Source: Loxodes magnus
Lineage: Eukaryota; Ciliophora; Karyorelictea; Loxodida; Loxodidae
Assembly: GCA_946699065.1 (NCBI GenBank)
Contig: CAMPDV010000061.1
Span: forward strand, 744,001-808,000
Direction of reading: 5' to 3'
DNA length: 64,000 nucleotides
In this document: piece by piece, positions 38,618-48,839 of the stretch
Numbering within the stretch: the first letter of the stretch is position 1
Layout: every line of letters begins with the position of its first letter
Position numbers and translations under genes: made by a program
Notes under the pieces: model-generated
The model's input: the letters and a program-made list of their open reading frames with translations, nothing else
Told to the model about the DNA's origin: nothing
The model's database searches: none

Positions 38618-38687
38618 GCCCACTGTGGAGCTCGAACCCACGACCACCAAAAAGAATCTGACGCTCTAACGACTGAGCTAGTCGGGC
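38618..38687 (-). tRNA. Degenerate tRNA-Lys-like sequence, probably a pseudogene
   Basis: On the minus strand the sequence runs GCCCGACTAGCTCAGTCGTT, then AGAGC, and later GTGGGTTCGAGCTCCAC and AGTGGGC. Box A and box B (GGTTCGAGCTC), the D stem (GCTC/GAGC) and a five-pair T stem are intact. The overall sequence matches eukaryotic tRNA-Lys. The anticodon arm is not: the 21 nt between the D stem and the T stem are two short of normal and TCAGA has no pairing partner. Two acceptor pairs (6 and 7) are also mismatched, and total length is 70. TTT or CTT could be the former anticodon. Most likely a decayed tRNA-Lys copy; a base-call error is possible. Confidence 0.6.
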
Positions 38688-39779
38688 TTTAATTAATATA
38701 TTTACTTTCTTATTAAATATCTATATTTCTAGATTAAGGTGAATAATATGAGAACATCACTTTTTCAAGCTTATAGAGTAGAGGTATATTTAATACCCAG
38801 GAAAATATGATTGATATATTTCACTACGAACTTTATCAAATAATTCATAAATAGAAAATCAAACCACAAATTGATTGAATTTTTAGCAACAATGATATAA
38901 TCAAAAACGGTAAAATTGTACCTCATTTAGTAATTCCAAATCTAAAAATATATCATTGAAGATATTTTCCATACATTATCTAATCAGTTGAATCTCTATA
39001 AACTTTAATAAAAATCTACATTCATTTTATATTAAATTGTAGTTCAACTTGCTATTAAGACCAATTTAATTTATTTATACTTTTAAGTAATAATTAAGCA
39101 TAAGTACCTTCAGCAGCAATAGAGATTAAAGTTAAAATAATAAAAAACTTAGATATAAAAAGTGTAAATATAACTAAATAAAGTGTTTGATGCTACAATC
39201 CTTAAAGATAAAACAAGTAAAGCTAATTCTCTATAGGTGTTTTAATTGCATGCTTATTTAATTTTATTATTAAATCCAAAAAAAATTTGAAAAAGTGATT
39301 ATAATAATAATAAAATTGATAAAAGGATTTAGAATAATTGAAGACTTGATTTAAAGTAACAAAAAGAATTGTATAATTTAAATTGTATTTTATTTGTAAA
39401 TAAGCTACTAACTGAATTATGAGATGTAAAATAAATAGCTTTTATAAATAAATTCCTTTTTTTTCTTATTTTTAATCTCTTTAATTTTAAGTATTTAAAT
39501 GCATTATAAAATAATTAAAAATAGTAGTTATTTTTTCTTCACTAATTTAGAGTTAAATATCTCACCATTCCTTAAATTTTTTGATTTGAAATATAATTAA
39601 GAGAAAATTATGAATGCTGCTATATATAGTCATTTTTTAGACTCCTAATATAAGAAGAAGGTAAATTATTCAATTTTTTTCATGCTACAAATCATTTTAT
39701 TTAGCTTTTCTTAATTTATCTGAATTATATATAATTTGTTTTTTAATTTTTTTACTAAATTTTTATTTATATTTCCAAA
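38688..39779. other. AT-rich DNA, nothing recognised
   Basis: No gene or repeat was recognised apart from A/T runs. Confidence 0.4.
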
Positions 39780-40030
39780 CAAAAGAGTTTAATGATGCCT
39801 TAAACTGCAAGAATTCCTTCGTTCAATTAAGACATTAGTGAATGTTTTTAAATTGTATTTTAATTATCATCATGACTCGTCCTTTCTCAATCCTTTTCGT
39901 TTTCTTCTCGTCTTTTGAATTATATTTTAAGTGTCCCCATCCCCAACAATTTTGAGTTCTCTTTAACTGGTTCCTGTTGAAATATTTTATTTAAAATCTA
40001 AATACTCCAAATAAGTCTATTAAGATGAAT
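39780..40030 (-). pseudogene. Fragment of a minus-strand protein family shared with 62.1 kb
   Basis: Aligned with 62093-62310, the two sequences differ mainly at every third base in one minus-strand frame. That frame gives WTKEFLQFKASLNS here and WRNQFLQLQASKNS there (W-x-x-E/Q-F-L-Q-x-x-A-S-x-N-S). Upstream here it reads KRIEKGRVMMIIKIQFKN. A one-base length difference just before the motif breaks one of the copies, and coding quality fades quickly downstream. This is probably a fragment or exon of a gene extending to about 40.9 kb. A third relative (QQFLQSKELQ) lies at 57.70 kb. Confidence 0.45.
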
Positions 40031-40975
40031 CTAGTAACCATAATTTTATATTATAGAATACCTTAAGTATAAAATCCCTATCTTTTACTATATTCATTCC
40101 TTTAAATGAGGCATGTATATACATTTTAATTTTGAGTAAAATTTTATATCCTTTGAACATACAAAAGGGATTATCAATACGATAATGACTATTTTGAAGA
40201 TCCTTTCAATAAACCTAGGCCTGGATTCTAAAGATTTTAATAATACTGATATTTTCTCATCTATATTATGTCCGATTTCGTGTAATATATTTGTGGAAAA
40301 TTGTTATAGATTATCAATAAAGTCCTATAAAATATAGTTGCTTTCATTATTTTCAATTTTTAAATAGCTTAATTATGAAATAGAGTTCTTTCTTAAATAT
40401 AGTAAACATTTTATGGTATTTTTGTTCTTTTAATACTGAGAATCGATGTTATAAAAGTCAGATAGCTGCAAGGCTAAATTCTGATTTTGAAATTCTTTTT
40501 TCAGTTACTAATGAAAATAGAAATTTTAATGGATGGATAAAATATTTACTTTTATTTCGTTTTGAAGTATAAATTGAAGAAATTAAGAGCTAAAGTGTTC
40601 TTGTAAAGTAATCAATTCAAATCTTTATAACTGGATTTGTAAAATTTTAAAAAGCTACTTAAAATCTTTTCTAGAAATTATACTCATGCTTTATTTACTC
40701 AAGGGCAGTAACTACTTTTTTAATATTTGAATGAGCCAGGTCTCTTTGATTTTCTTAATAAAATAGAGTAAAAAGTTTTCTTAGGGTTTCAAAATGCGAA
40801 TAAGTCACTCTCTTATATCTTATAAATTAAATTTTTTTTAATTATAGCTATATAACTAAGCGCAACTTCTTTGCAATAGCTATTCAAAATTTTCTTCTAT
40901 TATAGAATAACTTTTGATTATATTATTTTTATAGCAAAATTTAAATTAGTTTAAATTAAATTATGATCAATAAAT
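40031..40975. other. T-rich stretch, possibly the 5' part of the same minus-strand gene
   Basis: Pyrimidine-rich on the plus strand, as expected for minus-strand coding, but I could not read a stable frame. Confidence 0.25.
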
Positions 40976-41220
40976 AAATTAATAAATTGAATTATAGAGT
41001 GCATAGCATTCTCATTGTGAGCAGGTCTTTAATTTAATTTTATTTAATGTCGAAAAATAAAATTTTATGGATCTCTCTATCCTTGTTTTCTTTTCCTGCA
41101 GTACGTTACTGTAATTTTTCCTTCCAAAGAATAGGATGCAATATGCGATTACGGGTACATCTTTCCCCGACCTATGATGAAGAAGGTTTTCTCCTGGCAT
41201 TCAAAGTTCTCCAGCTTCTT
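40976..41220 (-). mobile_element. Non-LTR retrotransposon copy C, 3' end only
   Basis: The reverse complement of this segment matches the 3' end of copy A over about 240 bases. It includes the peptide VPVIAYCILFFGRKNYSNVL then QEKKTRIERS, the terminal hairpin (AGAATGCTATGCACTCT) and the start of the AATTCAATTT tail. A 2-nt difference in the GGGGAAA run shifts the frame relative to copy A. 5' truncation with only the 3' end kept is the normal product of incomplete target-primed reverse transcription. Confidence 0.75.
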
Positions 41221-41399
41221 AATCTAATGCGATCTGTTTTTCTTATTCTTGCTATTTTATATTTATATTTTTCATATGATATTCATTATTTTATCTGTTT
41301 TTTATTATAGAATCTATTAATATTTATTTGCCTTCAAGTAGTTATTTAATGACTTCTCACATTTAATAGATAAAATTGTTTAGAGATATTCTTGGATTT

Positions 41400-42060
41400 T
41401 CACAAAATTATCTCTTTCCAACCAAGATAGTCTGGTGGATAAAAAGAAAAGTTTATAGTTTCATTTCTATTTTTTCCTGTCATAAATCTTGTATTTCTCT
41501 TAACTCTCCATTTTTCATCCATCTGCCTTGTTACTGTTCTTTTGGCGCTTGTCTCTTTAATATGATAAATAGATCCTCTCTCAATAATATGAATACTTTC
41601 AGTCAGTATATTAACCCTCTATTAAATTCATTCTTGAATACATAGAAAGTTCTATACTATTTGTATTAATGTTCTTTTTTCTTGCAGAAATAGTATTTCC
41701 TACTCTTCTTTGTATTCTGATAATTTTTGATCTTTTTCAATTTCCATGTGACAATCTTGCTAATTTTTCTAAGAATGTTCTTATATTCGATTTAGTTCCT
41801 ATTTCACAATTGGTTCTAGCTATTATGTACATTCTTTTTATTTAATTAATTATGATTATGAATCTAATTTAATTTACTATATTTGCTAAGTGCATTCATT
41901 TTGAATATTTCAATAGACATCCATTTCTCTTTTTTATCTAATTAAGCAGTCTTAAGCATTTTCACTATACTCTATCAATATTTGATTTTACTCCTTAAGC
42001 TTTTTAACTTCATTAAGCAAGTTTGTGCTAATATTATAGGCTATTCAATGCTATTTTGAT
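41400..42060 (-). CDS. Coiled-coil coding region, minus strand
   Basis: One frame reads NLLNEVKKLKEQNQILIEY, SENAQDCLIRQKREMDVYW, KECTQQLEPIVKQELNRIQ, CHMEIEKDQKLSEYKEEQE, ILFLQEKRTLIQIVQNFL, IKETSAKRTVTRQMDEKWRV and ETINFSFYPPDYLGWKEI, then TGA at 41400-41402. The first 130 residues have heptad spacing typical of a long coiled coil. A second, differently framed segment just upstream (about 42060-42165: PPKQQEAPVEQDLSEIYLSK) probably belongs to the same gene through an intron or indel. Family unknown. The retroelement 3' end lies right behind it on the same strand, but nothing else links the two. Confidence 0.5.
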
Positions 42061-42164
42061 CCTTACTGAGATAAATTTCTGAAAGATCTTGTTCAACTGG
42101 AGCTTCTTATTACTTTGGAGGTATAGATACCAATGAGACTTTGAATAAACCATAAAATAAATAC

Positions 42165-42345
42165 AAGAGCATAATTAATATAGAGATATGCCTAACAAAT
42201 CTGATTGCCTAGCATTTCCATGAAGAGTAATTTTAATTCCTATCAATAAATCTAGCACTATTAGAATAATCCTTGTCCAGTTTAATCGTAAAAGGAAACA
42301 AATTATTGAGATATAAATGAGAATCTTGATGTTTCTACAAAGGGA
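42165..42345 (-). pseudogene. Decayed gene, copy 1, upstream of K1
   Basis: Homologous to 53517-53690 upstream of K2. The pair shares, on the minus strand, DYSNSARFIDRN / DYYSRARTI and then SDLLGISLY / SDLLGLSLY. In the second stretch the differences are mostly synonymous (TTG/TTA, GGC/GGT). Single-base indels break the frame in each copy at different places, so both look like decaying remains of one gene included in the duplicated block. What the protein was is unclear. Confidence 0.4.
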
Positions 42346-42969
42346 TTAAATTTCTATTTAGGTTTTTACTTTTTTCTATATATTTTACAGTAGAAGGAGA
42401 ACTGATAAATAGAATTAAAAACTAGCTAATTAAAAAAATTAGATAATATAGAAAGTAGAATTAAGAATATGAAGGCTAATATTTTAAGAATTAATCCTTT
42501 TTAAAACTAACTATTACTTATACTTAGTTAAATGCTAAAATTAATAAGAAGGGCTGGTGGAGATTACATTAACTTATTGGTATGAAAAAGTTAAACCGAA
42601 AATTTATTTAAATTGCTGGAAGGAGTGAAGTTGCATATTAATAGTTTTTAAAAAGGTTAGAAGAATAAAATTTGAATACAGTAACGGAAAATATTAATAC
42701 TTCCCTTAAAAGCTTATTTGATTATTGTTTTTTCTAAAATTTTTTAATGGTTATTTAAATAAAAAATTTTGCTATTTATTTATTTAAGCAAACCATTTTA
42801 AATACCTGGATCAGATTTGCTTTAAACTATAAGTGCATATTTAAACCTATTTCGTATATTTATTTATAAAAAATAACTAATAGTCTGATTACATTTGAAT
42901 ATCCATAACTATTTCCGATCTATTCTGTTAATTTTAGTTAATTTAATCTTTTTTCTATAGAATATTAAA
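42346..42969. other. K1 upstream region
   Basis: The last 260 bases before the K1 start are nearly identical to the K2 upstream region (only a handful of differences), far more similar than DNA further upstream. It should contain the kinase promoter and 5' UTR. TTTTTCTATAGAATATTAAA directly precedes the start codon. Confidence 0.5.
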
Positions 42970-45081
42970 ATGAAAGGTTTTGAAATCGCTAATTCAAGGC
43001 TAACTAAAATCTAAGAGTTAGGATAAGGAACTTATGGTACTGTTTGATAGGGAGCATGGGACATTACAACTGATGTTGCCATTAAAGTTTTAAATAGGCT
43101 AGAACTAACTCCATCTGCTGTTGAAAATTTTAAGAAAGAGATAGAAATTATGTATAAATTAAATCATCCAAATATTGTTAAATGTTATGGTTATAGCTCT
43201 GATCCACTTAGCTTAGTAATGGAACTTATGAGCTAATCTCTTAATGTTTATCTTGCAAACTAAGAGAATATAATTCCCTGGGAAAGAAGAGTAAAAATTA
43301 GCTTAGATATAGTATCTGGACTAAAATTCATTCATGAAAGTAAATTAATGCATAGAGATTTAAAAGGGGCAAATGTACTTTTAGATGGATCATTCAGAGC
43401 GAAAATTACTGATTTTGGTCTTTCACGTTAAAATTAAGGATCAAGAACAGTTAACACTCATAAATCAACAGGAACTATAAGATGAATGGCTCCTGAGTTA
43501 ATGGAAAGAGAACCTTCTTTCAATTATTAATCTGACATATTCGCATTAGGTGTGACATTTTGGGAAATCGCTTCCAGAAAAATTCCATTTCCTGCATCAC
43601 ATGATGCATTTATAATTAGAACTATTTGTGATGGTTAAAGAGAATAAATACCTGAAGATTGTCCAGCATAATTTGCGGAAATTATAGAAGGATGTTGGAA
43701 ACAAAATTATAAATAAAGACTTACACTAGATCAAATTCAAGAAAAACTAGTAAACTTCTATTTGGATCTTAATCCTTAACATAAACCTCAAGTTTCTACA
43801 TTTCTTTAGCCAGAAAATGCAACTTATGTAAATTTTGTAGCAGAGAAAATTTGTTAAGATTAAATAGTTTCTATTAATGCAATTAAGACCAAAAATATAC
43901 CTTCATATAATTTTTAGAAAATTTCTACAATCCTTTAGCCAGAAAACGCAAGTTAAATTCCATTTGTTTAATAAAATGCAATAATTTTAATAAAACGATT
44001 TTAAAATGGAAAAAGAGAGTAAGTACCTGAGGATTGTTCTTAATTTTTAGATTAAATCTAATAAAGCTGAAAATAAAATCCTCAATTCTGATTTAAACTT
44101 GATCAAATACAGCAAAAAATTATTTAAATTTATTATAAAATTTATCCATCAGCACCAAGTTAAATTCCTTTGGAGATTTAGTCGCAAAATAAAAAAAATA
44201 TAAATTAACTATTTGAATATATATGTAGTATTTCAGAAGATAATTTTAATAAAGCTTAGATAAACTCCATTTCTTCTTAATTTTATTTTTAGAAACTTTA
44301 AAATACTAACTGTAAATCAGGAATTATAAAAACTTATAAAATCTCTAGTTAAGCATTTGAAGTAATGGACCTTGGATGATTCTTTTAAGAATAAATTAAC
44401 TGTGCTTAAGTCGAGCAAATTTAAGAAGAAACTCTCGTGTATTCTGGTGGGTTTAATAGATTTCAAGACAAGTTTTTATTGCAATACTAAGATTCGTAGG
44501 AAACATTTAAGATGAACAGTTAAAGACATTCACATAGGACTAATTTCAATAAAAAGGATAAAATATATATAATATCAGGTTCTCTTTTTTAAAGCTAAGC
44601 GTTTAATGATATTCCATGATGTGAAGTATTCAACTTACAAACTAAAACTTTTACTAGTATTAATAAAATTAATACTTCAGTTGAATATTTTGGCTGCGAT
44701 CAGTTTGATACAAATTTGTACGTCTTTGGAGGTCATAATAACCAAGAAGATCAGAATTAAGACAAAATTTAAATTTACGATTCTGTGCAAGACTAATGAA
44801 GTGATTTCAACAAAGTCCTACTGAGCAAAAGTACTACTACTGCAATCTTTATACCCTAGAAAAGCTATTTCTTAATTTATCGTAATGGAAGTTATGACAT
44901 TGATTAGATATTCGATAAGTAAACTGTGATTTAGAGAAAATCATAATATACTGGAGAAAATTAATTATATAATGATTATGCTCAGCCCATTTTAAGTGGA
45001 GAATAAGTTTACTAGTTCGACAATTAAAGCAACTTGCACATCTATAACATAAATAGTGAAGCATGGAATAGGATAGGTTGA
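42970..45081 (+). CDS. Protein kinase with C-terminal kelch-like repeats (K1)
   Basis: 703 residues, one exon. The kinase domain (about 10-260) is complete: glycine loop LGQGTYGTVW, VAIKVL lysine, helix-C Glu, HRDLKGANVLL, DFG in TDFGLS, and GTIRWMAPEL. The RWMAPE activation segment and overall sequence place it with tyrosine-kinase-like (TKL) Ser/Thr kinases. A tail follows with PEDCPAQFAEIIEGCWKQN and, unusually, a second diverged copy about 150 residues later (PEDCSQFLDQIQQSWKQN). The C-terminal 270 residues have kelch-type strands (LVYSGGFNRFQDKFLLQYQD, RHSHRTNFNKKDKIYIISGS, WCEVFNLQTKTFTSI, LYVFGGHNNQEDQNQDKIQI), a probable beta-propeller for substrate or scaffold binding. Several conserved Trp (RWMAPE, PWCEVF, QDQWSD) are TGA, and a TGA also ends the gene after WNRIG. 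Confidence 0.93.
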
Positions 45082-45261
45082 GGAGAATTATGAACTTAAA
45101 AATACTTATTAATTTCCAATTAAAAGTAAATTTTTTATATTTTTCTTAAATTTATTTAAAAGTTGATACCAATTAAAATATCTATTTCTTTTAAGTTCTA
45201 TTAAGTAAATAAACTACCTAGAAGAAATTTATAACAATTTACAGTAGTAATAAGAAATGAT
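45082..45261. other. K1 3' flank
   Basis: Identity with the K2 flank continues to about 45133 and then stops abruptly (end of the duplicated block). Confidence 0.7.
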
Positions 45262-45600
45262 AGAAAGAATCTTCTATCATGAGAATTTAAGAAAATAAAT
45301 AATGGCAAAATCAAATACAAAGCAGCTTTCTTTGATACTAAAAAGAAATTCATAGCAAGAACATTTAAATAAATATAATCTCTTAAACTTAGTTTAGAGA
45401 GAAACTTACATTAATTTGTTGCTAAATATGGTTTTAAGATTACATAATAAGCTGCAAGTATCAGTTTTATTAAAGCATTATTAAATTGAAATAATTTAAT
45501 CAAAAGCTTTTAAGATTGGATTCAAGTTCAACCATTTAAAAAAACAATTAATGCCAAATAATAAAAAATGAAACTATATAAATCTTAGTTAAATACAACT
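45262..45600 (+). CDS. Probable coding segment, unrecognised
   Basis: One plus-strand frame reads NDRKNLLSWEFKKINNGKIK, YKAAFFDTKKKFIARTFKQI, LSLERNLHQFVAKYGFKITQ and SFQDWIQVQPFKKTINAK. The composition is good and basic, possibly a DNA- or RNA-binding fold, but I cannot name the family or its ends. A second, weaker frame starts MAKSNTKQLSLILKR. Confidence 0.35.
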
Positions 45601-46149
45601 GTGATAAATAATTAAAATACTAAAGAAGTTAAATATTCACTTTGCTACTTAGTTCTTTATTTACCATTTTCAAATAATCATATAATTAACTTAACCCTAA
45701 AAATCTCTATATTTCTTCTTAAATGCTTCATTAATTATTAAATATGTACTATTTTTCTAGTTATTTCATTTTTCTCTAGATTTGGATTCTTTGAATATTT
45801 TATTTCTTCAACCATCTAAATATTTTTTGGTCAGTCAAATAGAAGAAAAACTTTAGATTTATTTTATTAGATTAGATTCTTTTTTTTAGCGTTTTATGAA
45901 TAAATTATTTCCCATTAAATTATAGAAAGACTTGACTAGTAGAATTTTATAAGCCAAGATATTCTTATAATAAAATATTGTAGAGAGAAATAGGATAAAA
46001 AATTGATTAATGGACTTAGAAAGTAAACTAAGATCTATTCAAATAGATTTATAGCTGTATTGTCATTAAATTTTTGATTAATTTCTATCTCAATATTTCT
46101 CCTAAAAACACTAATTAGACCTTAAAGGAGCTAAATCGACTTTTATTTA
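45601..46149. other. AT-rich DNA, nothing recognised
   Basis: No coding frame or RNA gene was seen. Confidence 0.4.
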
Positions 46150-46440
46150 AAAAAAAATTTAGTAAAGTGAGCGTAGAATCTTAATAGAGCGCAGCACTGT
46201 AAAAAAGTCAATAATTAAAGTTTCACCGGATCAAATTATTCTCATGGAAGTCTTTCATCTATCTGTGGGCAAGGTTGCATCTCTTCGTTACCAAAGTACA
46301 GGACGCCTAAAAATTCTTTTACCAACCTGTAATGAAGTGACTAGTTCGGTCCAACATATAGAGTATTTAGTCATCGGTCAGGTTCACATAGGGAATCTCT
46401 TCTCAGTCATCTCTTAAATCAAAGTGTAGTAATTTAAGGA
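46150..46440. other. GC-rich island of unknown nature
   Basis: About 280 bases with base composition near 40% GC in 25% GC surroundings. Both strands can be read as protein: plus EVFHLSVGKVASLRYQSTG then RLKILLPTCNEVTSSVQHIE; minus TELVTSLQVGKRIFRRPVLW then QRRDATLPTDRWKTSMRII. Neither is recognised. It could also be a structured RNA gene. It starts after an A-run and sits 600 bp before the LINE. A diverged mobile-element fragment is another possibility. Confidence 0.4.
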
Positions 46441-47029
46441 AAATTGTATAATAAATAAATAAAACTAAACTTTTGTAATAATCATAACGATATTGAGTTT
46501 TAAGCATTCTTTATTTTAAGGCAATTATAAAAATTTCGAGATGATATTGGAATATAACTAGGAATAATGATAAATTGTAAGCTTTTAAAGTTAAATAAAA
46601 AAGCAGAGATAATTAATTAGATGATTTTTTTTAGCTTATCGAACGTCAGTGGCTTAGCATGTAAAAGAAAAATATTAAAAGGAAATAAATTATTAGGAAA
46701 CTATAGAAGAAAAAGATAAAATAGAAAATTATCTCTAGCAATCAAAAGTTGAAGCATTAAAATAATTTAGACTACAAATATACTGAAAGTTAAAAATATT
46801 TATTATATATACTACTCTTATGTAAAAGGAATAAGAAAAATACTAATAAACAAAAAAAAGAGTATTCTTAAGTTTATCTATGCATGAAAACACATATAAA
46901 ATAATAAATCTCATTAATTAAAGGTAATTGTAACAATTTGACTATTAAACGAGATATTTGATTAATGCTTATTTATATTTGGCTACTAAAAGTAAATTTT
47001 TATTAAATATATTAAAAAATTGTTAGCTT
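46441..47029. other. AT-rich spacer before the LINE
   Basis: Nothing recognised. Confidence 0.45.
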
Positions 47030-47291
47030 CAAGAAGGGTTTTTACACCACCTTCTCAATGTATGAGAGAAAACCTGAAGCACTTTCTTCTACCACGTCTT
47101 CGCTTTAATTAGTCCAACCTTCTTTATTACGAATGGAAATCAGACTTATAATCCAAGCTCTTAGACTAAACGGAACCATTTTCACTGATCAAAGGAACAC
47201 GATATTATAATATGCTCAACGGAAAAAGGATACCAATATATCTATGTTTGGACGGATCTCACTAAAAGGAGGAACATAAAGTAAGAAAAGA

Positions 47292-48725
47292 ATGAAGTGG
47301 TAAAAAAGAGTCACAACCTAAGCTATAATTTAATAAAAGAATGAACAACTTATTTCAGCCAACGTCCCTGAAGAATAAATGGTAAGAGTCTACTAAAATG
47401 ACTATGATGATCTATCAGATAAGGTGGACGCAGTTTATTTTAACCACTATCTGGAAAATACTGATTTAGTAGAGAAAAAGGCCATAGATTAAGAAGTAAT
47501 AAAAGTGTTTAGAAATCAAATATGGAGCGAGTACGGACAAGCAGCGGCCAAATTCATCGTCAAATAAAACGCAATATTATATTTAATATTCAGCAATGAA
47601 GAAAGATACTAGCAATTCGCTTAATTCAGGGAATGAACATTCAAAGGCGTTAGAATTCCTATCCAAGCAAGAAACTAATTAGAATACTTTGACATTCATA
47701 ACTACCCAGTTTACTTCATAATAAACGAATACTCAAACATGAAGGAAGTAATGAGAGCTTATGGAAAATCTAGAGGAGAGGTATAACATGCGTACCCAAA
47801 CACTACGATGCTAACAGGTAGCAGTGTAGTGTACTTAGATTTAAAGGATATAGACGAAGCAAAGAGGATACCAGAAGTAATAGACCTGAACAGAAACAAA
47901 ATGAGAATACAGCACCCAGTAAACTTTATCTGCTTTCTATGTAAAGTGAAAGGGCACACAGATTAGCAATGCAGAAGGGTGGAAGCAGCAAAAAGGAAAA
48001 AACTACATACAAGAGAATTAGAGATGCTTGAAGGAGAAGTTAAATTAGCAATAAACAAAGCAGAATCAAAAGCAAATCAAGCAAATAAGAGGATAATTGA
48101 AGAAGGAGAGTAAATGATTATAGAGGAAGCAAGAGAAGAAGAGAAGAAGAGAAGGAAATAAAACGAGGATAATAGGAAAATAATTAAAACAACTAAACAA
48201 TTAAATAATAAAAAATCTTTTATACTAAATGAATAAATAAGAATTATTTTTAATCAAAATGGAATTGGATATATCTAAAGCAGAGGGATAGGGAAATGTT
48301 CATAGAACTAAATAAAATACAAAAAAAACAATTATATATTAAGATATAGTATAAAACAAATCAGAGAAAAGGATAGGATAAGTGATGGTAAAAACGCTAA
48401 AATCTAACAGAAGAAATAAGAAAAAAACAAAATAGCATAATTTAGTATGTAAGAAAAAGCGTTGATTAAGAAAAATAACAAAAAGAAATAGAACAAATTC
48501 AAGAAGAAAAAGAATAAAATGCAAGATAAAAGTGAGAAGTAAGAAGCAAACGGAAACAAGCCTCAATTAGAATTTACTATGCTAAGAAATCGAAAAACAA
48601 AAATGAACAATTACCCAACAACAATTAATAGGAAAAGACAAAAAAGAAGAATAGAATAGATAAGAAGAAGGAAAAGACAGATAATAAGTGGAAAAATATA
48701 TAAAAGGGGAAATAAATAATAATGA
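47292..48725 (+). CDS. LINE ORF1 protein with CCHC zinc knuckle
   Basis: An open frame from MKWQKRVTTQAI to TGA 48723-48725 (477 residues) with no break. It holds a folded region (VPEEQMVRVYQNDYDDLSDK, EVIKVFRNQIWSEYGQAAAK, FREWTFKGVRIPIQARNQL, YPVYFIINEYSNMKEVMRAY, TGSSVVYLDLKDIDEAKRI) that looks RRM-like. One zinc knuckle follows, CFLCKVKGHTDQQC (C-x2-C-x4-H-x4-C). Then comes a long helical acidic/basic stretch (MLEGEVKLAINKAESKANQ) and a Lys/Arg/Gln-rich tail. It would coat the element RNA in an active LINE. In contrast to ORF2 it has stayed open, although in this code few mutations create a stop. The tail after about 48160 may simply be fortuitously open. Confidence 0.75.
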
Positions 48726-48839
48726 AGAGAATAGAGAAGCAGAGAATGAAAGATAAGATAAAAGAAAGATGGATTAGGAAGATGAATAAAAAGAAGAAAG
48801 GGATGAAGAGGTAGCAGAGAAAATGGGTGAAAAAGAAGA

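Larger units (their letters stand above)
42170..45133. repeat. Segmental duplication, copy 1 (K1 block)
   Basis: Collinear with 53517-56445. Similarity is weak and interrupted at the far upstream end, almost perfect for about 260 bases before the start codon, high through the kinase domain, lower in the middle, and high again through the kelch region. It ends at the shared TTCCAATTAAAAGTAAATTT. The LINE and 8 kb of other DNA lie between the copies. Direct orientation. Confidence 0.85.

Noticed and set aside
44606-44824. Short standard-code ORF near the end of K1 (and its twin at 55918 in K2)
   Set aside because: Out-of-frame shadow of the kelch-coding region; it recurs only because the two kinases are duplicates.
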